Made by a program: the position numbers and the translations under genes. Positions 24,938-34,696 of a DNA stretch of 49,062 nt are shown piece after piece. Below the pieces are notes generated by a model. The model was not told the origin of the DNA and made no database searches. It worked only from the letters and a program-made list of their open reading frames with translations. Position 1 is the first letter of the stretch; each line of letters starts with the position of its first letter. The DNA comes from Lachnoclostridium sp. (GTDB lineage Bacteria > Bacillota_A > Clostridia > Lachnospirales > Lachnospiraceae): contig SVDR01000009.1 in the NCBI GenBank assembly GCA_015057755.1, positions 1 to 49,062 of the forward strand. The letters run 5' to 3'.

Positions 24938-25972
24938 TCAACAGCCTGTTTTTCTGAACATTCCTGTTAAAACCTGGGCAATCGGATTCTGATGGAGCTT
25001 TTTGTATGGTCTGCCTTGTAAAAGCAAACGCTCCACCTTGATCTCGCCAAGATGTTCCTTTTCCACCGCAAACGGATTCTCCGAAAGAATGACCATATCC
25101 GCTGCCTTTCCAACTTCCAGGCTGCCTCGTTCCTTCTCATCAAAAGTTGTATAATAACCGTTATAGGTACACATTTTCAAAGCCTCTTCCACCGTCAATG
25201 CCTGTTCCGGAACATTGTGATTGCAAGCCTTATGAATCCACATGATCGGATCCGGCTCCGTACACGGTCCGTCCGAACCGCATCCGAGAATCAGATTGTG
25301 ATTCAAATAATCACGGAACGGATTCAGCTTTGCACTGCGTTCACCCAAAATCTCCTGCAGACGCTCATCCGGTTCCTGCGGCCAGTCGATAAACGCACTC
25401 TGAACCGGTAAAAGAATCCCATACTGTTCGCAGATCTCGATGCCTTCTTTCGTCGGAAGACACGCATGAATGATCGCATGACGGTGATCGTCGCGTGGAT
25501 AATCCTCTAACGCTGCTTTCAATGCTTCCGTCGCCTGTTTAAATGCCGCGTCGCCAATGGCATGAACCTCGATCTGCATTCCAGCACGGTTTGCCTTCTT
25601 GCAAAATTCCGTTACCTGTTCATCTGTATAATAAAGTACACCTTTCTCATCACTGTTTTCATAAGGCTCCAGCATCGCCGCATCGACCGAACCAAAACCA
25701 ATGATCAGCTTATCCTTACATGTCTTTGCAAAGTTTCCCAGCATCTCCAGAATTTCCTCATTGCTCTCTGCCTCCATGACATTCAAGCCAGCATGGAACG
25801 CTGCATAGCTGGCAAAATGGATATGCGTATCCGCAAATGACGGGATCAGAGCACGTTTTCCAAGTTTCATTCCCGGAGCTTTCCTGTATTCTGCCGGTAC
25901 CTCGTTTCCTACATAAACGATCTTTCCTGCATCTTCTACCAGATATTTATAAACATGATTTTCCTTATCTTT
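24938..25972 (-). pseudogene. YtcJ-like amidohydrolase, 5'-truncated and internally deleted
   Basis: Remnant of a metal-dependent amidohydrolase of the YtcJ type, normally about 530-550 residues; roughly 345 codons remain. The frame is open upstream of the first ATG and reads VEDAGKIVYVGNEVPAEY, a normal N-terminal beta-strand region of the family, but it ends at a TGA and has no start, so the first 15-20 residues are gone. The frame overlaps the end of the membrane-protein gene upstream. DTHIHF, HAIGDAAF, IIHACLP and LGCGSDGPC metal and active-site motifs are kept. After LIIGFG the sequence jumps to SVDAAMLEPYENS, which in complete relatives lies about 190 residues later, so an in-frame internal deletion is likely. 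Translation from the internal ATG is possible but lacks a good ribosome binding site. Confidence 0.75.
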
Positions 25973-26624
25973 TCATCTGCCTCTCTGCAAACCGGAAGCC
26001 ACGTTCCACCCACGGCATAAACAGATTGATCAAAATACCGTTCATAACTGCAAAAATGACGGTTCCCTCACGGACAATCCCAAAATCAAGTCCACAAAGC
26101 CAGCAAAGCAAAAGACTGGTGCCCACATAGACAAAATCCAGCACGATCTTGCTGGTTCCAAATCGAATGCCTGTCCGCTCCGCCATCATACTGCAGAATG
26201 TCTCCGGTGGATAATTCACAAATTTGGAACATTTCACACATGTGAAGCCCAGACTGATCAGCACCATTCCGATGGCGAAAACTGCAAACCGTTCCGGATA
26301 GGACACCGGATCCAGCTCCTGAAACGGCTGAAAATCATATTTGAAAAAGTTCAGGATCCATCCCTGCAGAACGACCGGAAGCAACTGTAAAAAAACGATT
26401 ACTTTAAAATTTCTTCGCAGGATCAGCATCTGCAAGACTAAGAAAAATCCATACAGCAAGATCATCGCAGTTCCAACCTTGATGCCCAACGCTCCTGCAA
26501 TGGCGGAACATGTGCCTGTTGATGTGGTCTGACCAAGCCCCGCGATGATACCCATGGCAGCCCCGGCTGATAAACTGACGATGCCCAGCAGCATCTCCCC
26601 AAAATGTATAATATGTTTTTTCAT
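25965..26624 (-). CDS. YczE/YitT-like integral membrane protein
   Basis: About six hydrophobic helices in 219 residues. The N-terminal FGEMLLGIVSLSAGAAMGI and the later YPPETFCSMMAERTGIRFG match the YczE/YyaS group of uncharacterised membrane proteins found across Firmicutes. The start was set to the Met preceded by AGAGGG; the longer frame begins upstream of the likely transcription start. Its 3' end overlaps the open frame of the amidohydrolase remnant by a few bases, which suggests that a deletion or rearrangement joined them. Function unknown. Confidence 0.82.
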   Translation of the reverse strand: MKKHIIHFGEMLLGIVSLSAGAAMGIIAGLGQTTSTGTCSAIAGALGIKVGTAMILLYGFFLVLQMLILRRNFKVIVFLQLLPVVLQGWILNFFKYDFQPFQELDPVSYPERFAVFAIGMVLISLGFTCVKCSKFVNYPPETFCSMMAERTGIRFGTSKIVLDFVYVGTSLLLCWLCGLDFGIVREGTVIFAVMNGILINLFMPWVERGFRFAERQMKR

Positions 26625-26661
26625 ATAAACCCTCTGTTTTCTCTTTTTATTATGCACTTCA

Positions 26662-26689
26662 AGTATAGCAAATTTTCCCACTTTTTAAA
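26662..26689 (-). promoter_or_regulatory. sigma-A promoter for the YczE-like gene
   Basis: TTTAAA, 16 bp spacer, TATACT with a TG extension. Its position excludes the longest possible reading frame of the gene and supports the shorter start. Confidence 0.65.
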
Positions 26690-26744
26690 TCCCCCAAATG
26701 CATCATCTGCTCTGACAGATTAGCGAAATCTTAACACTCTTTAT

Positions 26745-26774
26745 TTGCCAACCCTCCTATGTTTATGTTACAAT
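26745..26774 (+). promoter_or_regulatory. sigma-A promoter for acyltransferase / DUF6320 operon
   Basis: TTGCCA, 18 bp spacer, TACAAT with a TG extension (TG-T-TACAAT). AAGGAG follows close to the start codon. Confidence 0.75.
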
Positions 26775-26808
26775 ATAAGTAGAATTTTAATTTACGGAAG
26801 GAGCGCGC

Positions 26809-28149
26809 ATGAGAAGAAAAACAATCCTGACTGAAGAACAGGCTGCTCAGGAAAAGAGCACCTTTTTCCACAAAAAAGCCCAGAAAGACATCCGTTGGGA
26901 CAAACTGGACAATACTGCACATCTCTTTCCGGTTATTGCGGGTGAGCGCATGAGCAACACCTACCGAATCAGCGTAACTCTGAAAGATATGGTTGATCCG
27001 GAGCTTCTGCAGCAGGCTCTGGATATTGTGCTGCCAAGATTTGACGGTTTCAATCTCCGCCTGAGACACGGCTTTTTCTGGTATTATTTTGAAGAAAATG
27101 GGAAACCGGCTCCGAGAGTCAAAGAAGAAACGAAATTCCCCTGCCGCTATATCCGTCCAAACAAAAACAACAGCTATCTGTTCCGCGTCACTTACTACAA
27201 GTACCGCATCAATCTGGAAGTTTTCCACGTTCTGACCGATGGCATGGGAGGTTTTAACTTCATCCGCGAATTAACCTACCAGTATCTGCGTCTCCGCTAT
27301 CCGGAGATCGTCACACAGACGGGCGATTCTCTCAGTTCCGGTACTACACTGAACCGCGAAGACAGCTTCATGAAGCATTACAAGAAAAATGCTCCAAAGA
27401 AATATAAAACACAGCGAGCGTATCTGATCAAAGGCGAACACTTCCATAATGGTGAATTCGGCGTTATGCACGGATACATTCCGCTGGCAGAGTTGAAAAC
27501 TGTCTGCAAGCAGTACGGGGTCAGCATCAACGAATATCTGGTTTCCGCATTTATCTGGAGCGTTTACAACGAATACCTCCACGGTATGCCATCCAACAAA
27601 CCGATCCGTGTTGCGGTTCCGGTCAATCTGCGCCCGTATTTTAATTCCATTACAACAAAGAACTTCTTTGTTATGACCTCCGCAGAGTTCCATCCGACAA
27701 AGGAATCCTACACCTTTGAGGACTTGGCACAGATCGTGCGCGAAAGCCTTCGCAGCCAGATGAACAGCGAACATTTAGAAGAGATTTTCTCCTACAACGT
27801 TTCCAATCAGAAACGCTGGTACTTAAAGATCGTTCCGCTGCCGCTGAAAAATCTGGCCATGCGCCACGTTTATTCCCAGTCGGCTCTGGCTCAAACTACA
27901 ACCATTACCAACGTAGGCGTGATTCAGATCGACGAACCATACAAACAATACATTGAGCAGTTCCATGCATTCCTGGCATTATCCAAAGGCCAGCACATCA
28001 AAGGAACGGTCTGCACCTACAATGGTACTCTGGTATTTAGCTTCAGTTATGATCTGGTCGATCCTTCCGTCCAGCGCGGATTCTTCCGCCGTCTGGCTCA
28101 GGACGGACTCCATGTTGAAGTAGAAAGTAACGGGGTGAACTATGGCTAA
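26809..28149 (+). CDS. condensation/BAHD-fold acyltransferase-like protein
   Basis: 446-residue protein of the CoA-dependent acyltransferase superfamily (chloramphenicol acetyltransferase, condensation domain, fungal alcohol acetyltransferase). The catalytic signature is HVLTDGMGG (H-x3-D-G) near residue 145, and the second-half motif VPVNLRPYF matches the conserved region of alcohol acetyltransferase-like members. No carrier-protein domain or other NRPS gene is near, so it is a free-standing enzyme. The acyl donor and acceptor are unknown; lipid, sugar or peptide acylation is possible. It overlaps the next gene by eight bases, and such acyltransferases with a zinc-ribbon membrane partner seem to recur in Lachnospiraceae (from memory, not checked). 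Confidence 0.85.
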   Translation: MRRKTILTEEQAAQEKSTFFHKKAQKDIRWDKLDNTAHLFPVIAGERMSNTYRISVTLKDMVDPELLQQALDIVLPRFDGFNLRLRHGFFWYYFEENGKPAPRVKEETKFPCRYIRPNKNNSYLFRVTYYKYRINLEVFHVLTDGMGGFNFIRELTYQYLRLRYPEIVTQTGDSLSSGTTLNREDSFMKHYKKNAPKKYKTQRAYLIKGEHFHNGEFGVMHGYIPLAELKTVCKQYGVSINEYLVSAFIWSVYNEYLHGMPSNKPIRVAVPVNLRPYFNSITTKNFFVMTSAEFHPTKESYTFEDLAQIVRESLRSQMNSEHLEEIFSYNVSNQKRWYLKIVPLPLKNLAMRHVYSQSALAQTTTITNVGVIQIDEPYKQYIEQFHAFLALSKGQHIKGTVCTYNGTLVFSFSYDLVDPSVQRGFFRRLAQDGLHVEVESNGVNYG

Positions 28150-28807
28150 ATGTAAGAATTGTAATATCGAGATATTAGATGAAACAGACCGCTGCCCACT
28201 CTGCCACTCCATCCTGGAACAGAATGAGGCATTGGAAAATATGTACCCGGATGTGCTTTTAAATCAGAAAAAGCTGACCTTTTTCAGCCGGATTTACCTG
28301 TTTTGTGCAATCCTGCTGCAAACCGGGCTCTTTATCCTAAACTGGTTCGACGAATCAGAAATCTGGTGGAGCGTGATCTCAGGTCTTGCACTTTTGTATT
28401 TTTATGTGGTGCTCCACTACGCGATCCTTGGAAAAACCGGATACAAAAGCAAGGTCATTCTCCTGTCCCTGATCGCTGTCCTGTCCGCCATCGCCATTGA
28501 CCTGGCGACCGGATACCGCGGCTGGTCCGTAGACTACGTCTTCCCGGCCGGAATCCTCGTCATGGACGCCACCATCCTCGGACTGATGATCTACAACCGA
28601 CGAAACTGGCAGAGCTACATCATGTGGCAGATTGCCATGGTGCTTACCAGCCTGGTTCCCATTGGTCTTTACATCGCAGGCCTGGAACGAAACGAATATC
28701 TGGCCTTCCTTCCGATGGCCGCCTCTCTTTCTCTCTTCCTCGGAACCATGATCATCGGTGACCGAAGGGCGCGAATGGAGTTGAAACGAAGATTTCATAT
28801 CAATTAA
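28142..28807 (+). CDS. DUF6320-type zinc-ribbon membrane protein
   Basis: 221 residues: an N-terminal zinc ribbon (CKNC and CPLC, two C-x2-C pairs, residues 4-22), a short linker and five to six membrane helices, ending in a basic RRARMELKRR tail on the cytoplasmic side. The layout agrees with the family I know as DUF6320. The start overlaps the acyltransferase stop by eight bases, so the two are translationally coupled and probably act together, perhaps with this protein recruiting the acyltransferase to the membrane or moving its product. That role is inference. Confidence 0.82.
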   Translation: MAKCKNCNIEILDETDRCPLCHSILEQNEALENMYPDVLLNQKKLTFFSRIYLFCAILLQTGLFILNWFDESEIWWSVISGLALLYFYVVLHYAILGKTGYKSKVILLSLIAVLSAIAIDLATGYRGWSVDYVFPAGILVMDATILGLMIYNRRNWQSYIMWQIAMVLTSLVPIGLYIAGLERNEYLAFLPMAASLSLFLGTMIIGDRRARMELKRRFHIN

Positions 28808-28810
28808 TGA

Positions 28811-28857
28811 CAAAAATCCCGAGAACCTTGGAATTTCCAGGATCTCGGGATTAGTTT
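28811..28857. terminator. bidirectional intrinsic terminator between DUF6320 and guaA
   Basis: ATCCCGAGA with TCTCGGGAT and inner CCT-TGGA/TCCA-GG pairing. On the minus strand it is followed by TTTTTG (guaA); on the plus strand by TTAGTTTTATT. Confidence 0.88.
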
Positions 28858-30401
28858 TATTCGAACTCAATTGTTGCCGGCGGTTTACCTGTGCAGTCAT
28901 AGAGTACACGGTTTACATGCTTAACCTCGTTTACGATTCTGCTGGATACTTTTCCAAGTACTTCCCACGGAATCTCTGCAAACTCAGCTGTCATGAAATC
29001 AATTGTGTTAACTGCACGGAGTGCAATTGCATAATCATAAGTTCTCTCATCGCCCATTACACCTACGGAACGCATATTTGTCAGTGCTGCGAAATACTGA
29101 CCGATGCCTCTGTCGAGGCCTGCTCTTGCGATCTCTTCACGGTAGATATAGTCAGCATCCTGAACGATCTGTACTTTCTCCGGTGTTACTTCACCGATGA
29201 TACGAATGCCAAGACCCGGACCCGGGAACGGCTGACGGAATACCAGTTTCTCCGGAATTCCCATCTCTAAACCAGCTTTACGAACCTCGTCCTTGAACAG
29301 ATCGCGAAGCGGCTCGATAATCTCTTTGAAATCAACATAGTCCGGAAGACCACCTACGTTGTGGTGAGATTTGATTACAACGGATTCACCACCGAGACCA
29401 CTCTCTACAACGTCCGGATAGATGGTACCCTGTACAAGGAAGTCAACAGCGCCGATCTTCTTAGCTTCTTCCTCAAATACACGGATAAACTCTTCACCGA
29501 TGATCTTTCTCTTACGCTCCGGCTCCTCTACGCCTTTTAATTTGTCATAGAAACGCTGCTGAGCATTTACACGGATGAAGTTTAAGTTGTAGTTGCCGTT
29601 CGGTCCAAATACTTCCTCAACCTCATCACCTTCGTTCTTACGAAGAAGACCGTGGTCAACGAATACGCAAGTTAACTGATCGCCAACTGCCTTTGCGAGC
29701 ATAACTGCTGCAACGGAGGAGTCAACACCGCCGGATAATGCACAGAGAACTTTACCGTTTCCAACTTTTTCGCGGATTGCTTTGATGCTGTTCTCAACGA
29801 ATGTATCCATCTTCCATGTGCCTGCACATCCACATACATTGTAGATGAAGTTTCTGAGCATCTTGCTGCCTTCCTGAGTGTGGAGTACTTCCGGATGGAA
29901 CTGAATTGCGTATAACTGCTTTTCTTCGCACTCAGCAACTGCTACCGGACAGTCAGCTGTGTAACCTGTGATCTTAAAGCCCGGAGCCTGTTTCTCAATA
30001 TAGTCGTTGTGGCTCATCCAGCAGATTGTCTTCTCAGATACATCGCCGAACAGTTTGCTTGTCTTGTCCACTGTTACTTCAATCTTGCCGTACTCACGTA
30101 CCGGAGCCTTGCATACATGTCCACCCAGAACATGGTTCATAAGCTGAGCGCCATAGCAAAGACCGAGTACCGGAACACCAAGTTCGAACAGTTCTTTGCT
30201 GCATGTCGGAGCACCTTCCTCATAGCAGCTATTCGGACCGCCTGTAAGGATGATACCCTTCGGGTTCATTTCTTTAATCTTTTCGATATCTGTGCGATAA
30301 GAATAAATCTCACAGTATACGTTGGCCTCACGTACACGACGAGCTACCAGCTGGTTGTACTGTCCGCCAAAGTCAATAACGATAATCTTCTCCTGATTCA
30401 T
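28857..30401 (-). CDS. guaA: GMP synthase (glutamine-hydrolysing)
   Basis: Converts XMP, ATP and glutamine to GMP, the last step of guanine nucleotide synthesis. The N-terminal class I amidotransferase domain has [19 protein letters not shown] with the nucleophile Cys, and FHPEV; the ATP-pyrophosphatase domain has the P-loop [11 protein letters not shown]; the C-terminal dimerisation domain has [13 protein letters not shown] and ends KPPATIEFE, the conserved GuaA terminus. Length 514 is standard. AGGAGG precedes the start. No purine riboswitch is present in the leader; a long hairpin takes its place. Monocistronic. Confidence 0.98.
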   Translation of the reverse strand: MNQEKIIVIDFGGQYNQLVARRVREANVYCEIYSYRTDIEKIKEMNPKGIILTGGPNSCYEEGAPTCSKELFELGVPVLGLCYGAQLMNHVLGGHVCKAPVREYGKIEVTVDKTSKLFGDVSEKTICWMSHNDYIEKQAPGFKITGYTADCPVAVAECEEKQLYAIQFHPEVLHTQEGSKMLRNFIYNVCGCAGTWKMDTFVENSIKAIREKVGNGKVLCALSGGVDSSVAAVMLAKAVGDQLTCVFVDHGLLRKNEGDEVEEVFGPNGNYNLNFIRVNAQQRFYDKLKGVEEPERKRKIIGEEFIRVFEEEAKKIGAVDFLVQGTIYPDVVESGLGGESVVIKSHHNVGGLPDYVDFKEIIEPLRDLFKDEVRKAGLEMGIPEKLVFRQPFPGPGLGIRIIGEVTPEKVQIVQDADYIYREEIARAGLDRGIGQYFAALTNMRSVGVMGDERTYDYAIALRAVNTIDFMTAEFAEIPWEVLGKVSSRIVNEVKHVNRVLYDCTGKPPATIEFE

Positions 30402-30456
30402 CGGGATTCCTCCTGTAAATTATCATTTCGTCTACTGAATCATAAAAGTAATACAA

Positions 30457-30488
30457 ATATGGAACTGCCTGACCAGACAGCTCCATAT
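30457..30488 (-). other. 14-bp hairpin in the guaA leader
   Basis: ATATGGAGCTGTCT pairs with AGGCAGTTCCATAT (two G-U pairs) around a GGTC loop, extended by GTAAT/ATTAC. It lies about 20 nt after the transcription start. The tract that follows (TTTGTATTACTTTT) is only a weak U-run, so it could be an mRNA-stabilising hairpin, an attenuator or a protein-binding site. Confidence 0.6.
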
Positions 30489-30508
30489 TACACTTTTCCT
30501 AATTTAAT

Positions 30509-30537
30509 ATTATATAGGATAGATTTGAAGTTGACAA
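30509..30537 (-). promoter_or_regulatory. sigma-A promoter for guaA
   Basis: TTGTCA, 17 bp spacer, perfect TATAAT. It begins only 14 bases after the iadA stop codon. Confidence 0.88.
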
Positions 30538-30551
30538 GATTTTTCGTAAAA

Positions 30552-31700
30552 TTACTTCTCGTAAGTACCTTTCTTGATCACTACACCATCTTTCATCATC
30601 TCAACACCCTTGGCAATCACGCCGTCCATTGTAAGATCATTGTTGAGAATCATGATATCTGCATCACTGCCCTCAGCTACGCAGCCCTTCTGCGGGTAAA
30701 GCTCAAGCGCTTTTGCAACGTTCTTTGTCACGAAGCACAGTGCTTCTTCCAGTGTCATACCTTCGTGTTTTACCTGGTATACCATCTGACGATACATCGT
30801 ATTTACCTCAGCAACACCGATGCTTACCAGTCTGCCAGCCTCGTCGTAATTGGAGAAGCTGCCGAAACCGTCAGAGCTGATCGTTACCTTGTCCATCGGA
30901 ACACCGTCTTCTTTAGCTGCCTTTAATACACCTGCAACCTCAATGAACTTCTTCTCGGACTGGCTGCATGTAACGTCAAAAGTACCGCCCATTTTTGCAT
31001 ACTTGAACGCGTCTCTCATCAGTTTCTGGTTACGTCCGCAGTGTGTCGGCTGGAAAGTCTTGATCGGAATCGATGTCTCTTCCAATGCTTTGAAGATCGG
31101 CTCAAGGCCCTTCTTGTCATCACCCATGTGGAGACAAACGATACCCGGCTTACCACTTAACATACCAGCTGTACGAACATCGCTTCCCACGCGGATCAGT
31201 TCGTCTACGTTGATGTTCGGAGCGCGGTGGTCAGAAACTGCCAGTTTGAGACCGATGATCTCGTCTACGAACATAATATCTTTGCTCACATCACCTGTCA
31301 GTGTCGGGCTCGGATAACCGTAAGCACCACAGCAAACATATACGGAAAGACCTTCCTCTTTTAATGCTTTTGCTTTTGCGAGAAGATTCTCAACGCTTCT
31401 GCTGATACCGTCTGTACCAAGAACACCAACAACTGTTGTTACACCACCCTCAACCAGGTTGGAAAGCTCTACGCGCGGAGCCTGTGTCTTAAAGCTGCCT
31501 TCTCCGCCGCCGCCTGTGATGTGAACATGACGGTCGATAATACCCGGTGTCACGATCTTACCTGCAGCATCGATCTCTTCTGCGCCGTCAAAATCCGGTA
31601 ATGTATCTGCCATTCTCTCGATTTTACCGCCAGCTACCAGAATATCTTTCTTTCCAATGTATTCCGGTGCATAAACTTCAGCATTTCTAATTAATAACAT
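30552..31700 (-). CDS. iadA: beta-aspartyl-peptidase (isoaspartyl dipeptidase)
   Basis: Two-zinc amidohydrolase that cleaves beta-aspartyl dipeptides formed by spontaneous isomerisation of Asp and Asn, allowing recovery of damaged peptides. The HVHITGGGGEGS motif with the first metal ligands, the GGVTTVVGVLGTDG region, KLAVSDHRAP and the ISSDGFGS metal-ligand Asp are characteristic, and 382 residues is the family length. Ribosome binding site AGGGGGG. It has its own promoter and no recognisable terminator; the guaA promoter follows at once, so read-through into guaA is possible. Confidence 0.96.
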   Translation of the reverse strand: MLLIRNAEVYAPEYIGKKDILVAGGKIERMADTLPDFDGAEEIDAAGKIVTPGIIDRHVHITGGGGEGSFKTQAPRVELSNLVEGGVTTVVGVLGTDGISRSVENLLAKAKALKEEGLSVYVCCGAYGYPSPTLTGDVSKDIMFVDEIIGLKLAVSDHRAPNINVDELIRVGSDVRTAGMLSGKPGIVCLHMGDDKKGLEPIFKALEETSIPIKTFQPTHCGRNQKLMRDAFKYAKMGGTFDVTCSQSEKKFIEVAGVLKAAKEDGVPMDKVTISSDGFGSFSNYDEAGRLVSIGVAEVNTMYRQMVYQVKHEGMTLEEALCFVTKNVAKALELYPQKGCVAEGSDADIMILNNDLTMDGVIAKGVEMMKDGVVIKKGTYEK

Positions 31701-31737
31701 AGATAAGCCCCCCTGCTCAAAAATTACTTATACAATT

Positions 31738-31766
31738 AGTATAGCACAAGACTATTCCTTTTCCAA
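31738..31766 (-). promoter_or_regulatory. sigma-A promoter for iadA inside the uvrA 3' end
   Basis: TTGGAA, 17 bp spacer, TATACT with TG-C extension. The -35 box lies in the last codons of uvrA, so iadA can be expressed independently of uvrA. Confidence 0.7.
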
Positions 31767-34583
31767 ATATTTCTTAACATAATAACCGGTATATGAAGCA
31801 GAATTTTCCGCCACTTCCTCAGGCGTTCCTTTCGCAATAACAGTACCGCCGCGATCTCCGCCTTCCGGTCCCATATCGATCAGATAATCGGCCGTTTTGA
31901 TCACATCCAGGTTATGCTCGATGACCACAACCGTGTTTCCGCCGTCAGACAGTCTGCGTAAAATCTCCACCAGTTTGTGAACATCTGCAAAATGCAGACC
32001 GGTCGTCGGCTCATCTAAAATATAAATCGTCTTTCCGGTTCCGCGTCTGGAAAGCTCGGTCGCCAGCTTGATTCGCTGCGCTTCACCGCCGGAAAGCTGT
32101 GTCGACGGCTGACCCAGTTTAATATAAGAAAGACCAACATCATTCAGCGTTTCAATCTTTCTCGCAATAGAAGGAACATTCTCAAAAAACTTCAATGCCT
32201 CCTCCACCGTCATATCCAGCACATCAAAAATGTTCTTTCCTTTATATTTGACATCCAGAGTCTCACGGTTGTAGCGTTTTCCGCCGCAAACCTCACACGG
32301 AACATATACATCCGGAAGGAAATGCATCTCAATCTTAATAATACCGTCACCGCTGCAGGCTTCACAGCGTCCGCCTTTTACATTAAAGCTGAATCGTCCT
32401 TTATTATACCCCTTCGCTTTTGCGTCGGTTGTAGAAGCGAACAGATCTCGGATCAGATCAAACACGCCGGTATACGTCGCCGGGTTGGAACGCGGAGTTC
32501 TTCCGATCGGAGACTGGTCGATCGCGATGATCTTGTCCAACTGATCCACGCCCTCGATCGAGTCGTGCTTACCCGCGATCGTTCTGGCACGGTTCAGTTT
32601 CTTTGCCAGAGACTTGTATACAATCTCATTGATCAGCGAACTCTTACCGGAGCCGGATACACCTGTCACACAAGTCATTACGCCAAGCGGAATCTCCACA
32701 TCGATGTTCTTCAGGTTATTTTCACGTGCGCCGCGTACCGTCAGCCATCCGCTCGGGATCCGACGTTCCTTCGGCACCGGGATTTTTCTTCTTCCACTGA
32801 GATAATCTCCTGTGATGGAGTTCTCGCACTGCATGATCTCCTCTGCCGTACCGATCGCAACCACTTCTCCGCCGTGAGAACCGGCTCCTGGACCGATATC
32901 CACGATACAGTCTGCCGCGCGCATCGTATCCTCGTCATGCTCCACCACGATCACACTGTTGCCAAGATCACGCAGATGTGTCAGAGTCTTCAATAATTTA
33001 TCATTGTCCCTCTGGTGCAGACCGATACTCGGCTCATCCAGAATATACGCCACGCCAACCAGGCCGGAACCGATCTGAGTCGCGAGACGGATTCGCTGCG
33101 CTTCACCGCCGGACAATGTTCCCGTCGCACGCGACAGGGATAAATAATCCAAACCAACGTTGATCAGGAAACTGATCCTTGCGCGGATTTCCTTTAAAAT
33201 CTGCTCACCGATCATCTGCTGCATCGGGGATAATTCCAGATCGTCAATAAACTCACGGAACTTCACGATCGACATATTGGTCGCCTCGTAAATGTTCAGA
33301 CCTCCAACAGTAACTGCCAGAGATCCCGCTTTCAGTCGCTGTCCGTGACAAGCCACACACGGCGTGATCCGCATGAAGCTCTCATACTCTGCTTTGCTTG
33401 CCTGAGAAAATGTCTCACGGTAACGGCGGTTCACATTCTCGATCAGCCCTTCAAACGCCACATCATAAACGCCGGTTCCGCGCTGACCGGTATAGTGTAC
33501 CTTTACGGATTTGCCTCCGGTTCCGTGGATCAAAACATCCTGGATCTCCTTCGGATATTTCTCAAACGGAGTATCCAGATCAAAGTTGTACTCCTTCGCA
33601 AGTGCATCCAGGATTGCTCTCGAAAAACTGCCCTCTTTTGCACAGGACTGCCAGCCCAGAACCACGATCGCACCATCATTGATACTCAGAGATTTGTCCG
33701 GAATCATCAGATCCTCGTCAAACTCCATCTTATAGCCCAGACCAAAACACTCCGGGCAGGCTCCAAACGGGTTATTAAAGGAAAAACTTCTCGGCTCCAC
33801 TTCCTCAATGCTGATACCGCAGTCCGGGCAAGAAAAACTCTGGCTGAAATTGACCGGATCTCCACCCACAACATCCAGCACCATCAGACCATCCGCCAGC
33901 TTCATAACGGTTTCAATAGAATCCGTCAGACGCTTCTCGATACCTTCTTTTACCACCAGTCGGTCCACAACAATCTCAATGTTGTGCTTTATATTTTTAT
34001 CTAACTCGATCGTCTCGCTCAGCTCATGGAGATTTCCATCTATACGCACACGTACATAGCCGCTTCGCTTCGCCTGCTCCAGCACCTTCTCATGGCGGCC
34101 CTTACGTCCACGGACGATCGGCGCGAGAAGCTGGATCCTCGTACGCTCCGGAAGTTCCATAATCTGATCCACCATCTGGTCTACCGTCTGTTTCCGTATC
34201 TCTCTTCCACACTTAGGGCAGTGCGGAATACCGATCCTTGCATACAGCAGTCGCATATAATCATAGATTTCCGTCACAGTTCCAACCGTCGAACGCGGAT
34301 TGCGGTTCGTCGACTTCTGGTCAATGGAAATGGCAGGAGACAGTCCTTCGATGCTCTCCACATCCGGCTTCTCCATCTGACCGAGGAACTGGCGCGCGTA
34401 AGAAGACAGGGACTCCATATAGCGTCTCTGTCCTTCCGCATAAATTGTATCAAATGCAAGAGAGGATTTACCGGAACCGGAAAGTCCAGTCAGGACCACC
34501 AGCTCATTTCTCGGTACATCCACCGAAATATTCTTTAAATTGTGCTCATTGGCACCTCGAATCTTAATATACTGCTTCGGCAT
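31752..34583 (-). CDS. uvrA: excinuclease ABC subunit A
   Basis: DNA-damage recognition ATPase of nucleotide excision repair. Two ABC ATPase modules are visible: [14 protein letters not shown] and [14 protein letters not shown] as Walker A motifs, [19 protein letters not shown] and [19 protein letters not shown] as signatures, and [14 protein letters not shown] and [14 protein letters not shown] as Walker B regions. Zinc knuckles appear as [17 protein letters not shown] and [14 protein letters not shown]. Length 943 is standard. AAAGGAG precedes the start. uvrB is not in the window. Its promoter carries a LexA box, so it belongs to the SOS regulon. Confidence 0.98.
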   Translation of the reverse strand: MPKQYIKIRGANEHNLKNISVDVPRNELVVLTGLSGSGKSSLAFDTIYAEGQRRYMESLSSYARQFLGQMEKPDVESIEGLSPAISIDQKSTNRNPRSTVGTVTEIYDYMRLLYARIGIPHCPKCGREIRKQTVDQMVDQIMELPERTRIQLLAPIVRGRKGRHEKVLEQAKRSGYVRVRIDGNLHELSETIELDKNIKHNIEIVVDRLVVKEGIEKRLTDSIETVMKLADGLMVLDVVGGDPVNFSQSFSCPDCGISIEEVEPRSFSFNNPFGACPECFGLGYKMEFDEDLMIPDKSLSINDGAIVVLGWQSCAKEGSFSRAILDALAKEYNFDLDTPFEKYPKEIQDVLIHGTGGKSVKVHYTGQRGTGVYDVAFEGLIENVNRRYRETFSQASKAEYESFMRITPCVACHGQRLKAGSLAVTVGGLNIYEATNMSIVKFREFIDDLELSPMQQMIGEQILKEIRARISFLINVGLDYLSLSRATGTLSGGEAQRIRLATQIGSGLVGVAYILDEPSIGLHQRDNDKLLKTLTHLRDLGNSVIVVEHDEDTMRAADCIVDIGPGAGSHGGEVVAIGTAEEIMQCENSITGDYLSGRRKIPVPKERRIPSGWLTVRGARENNLKNIDVEIPLGVMTCVTGVSGSGKSSLINEIVYKSLAKKLNRARTIAGKHDSIEGVDQLDKIIAIDQSPIGRTPRSNPATYTGVFDLIRDLFASTTDAKAKGYNKGRFSFNVKGGRCEACSGDGIIKIEMHFLPDVYVPCEVCGGKRYNRETLDVKYKGKNIFDVLDMTVEEALKFFENVPSIARKIETLNDVGLSYIKLGQPSTQLSGGEAQRIKLATELSRRGTGKTIYILDEPTTGLHFADVHKLVEILRRLSDGGNTVVVIEHNLDVIKTADYLIDMGPEGGDRGGTVIAKGTPEEVAENSASYTGYYVKKYLEKE

Positions 34584-34608
34584 TTATCTTCTCCTTTCGA
34601 GTATACCC

Positions 34609-34637
34609 AGTATAGCATATTTCGCCCCGCAATGCAA
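34609..34637 (-). promoter_or_regulatory. sigma-A promoter for uvrA
   Basis: TTGCAT, 17 bp spacer, TATACT with TG-C extension; the start site lies close to the uvrA ribosome binding site, giving a very short leader. Confidence 0.75.
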
Positions 34638-34648
34638 ACATTTGTTCG
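34635..34648. promoter_or_regulatory. LexA (SOS) box overlapping the uvrA -35
   Basis: CGAACAAATGTTTG matches the Gram-positive LexA/DinR site (CGAAC-n4-GTTCG) with one mismatch in the second half. Its overlap with the -35 box is the usual repressor arrangement. Confidence 0.75.
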
Positions 34649-34649
34649 C

Positions 34650-34674
34650 AAAAGAGGCTCCTCCCGGAGCCTCT
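34650..34674 (-). terminator. intrinsic terminator of the wall-binding protein gene
   Basis: AGAGGCTC pairs with GAGCCTCT around CGGGAG, followed by TTTTGC. It directly precedes the uvrA LexA box. Confidence 0.85.
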
Positions 34675-34696
34675 TCCATTCTTATCCTATATCCTG

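Noticed and set aside
30402..30510. Purine riboswitch for guaA
   Set aside because: No three-way junction with the conserved loop sequences; the leader has one simple hairpin only.
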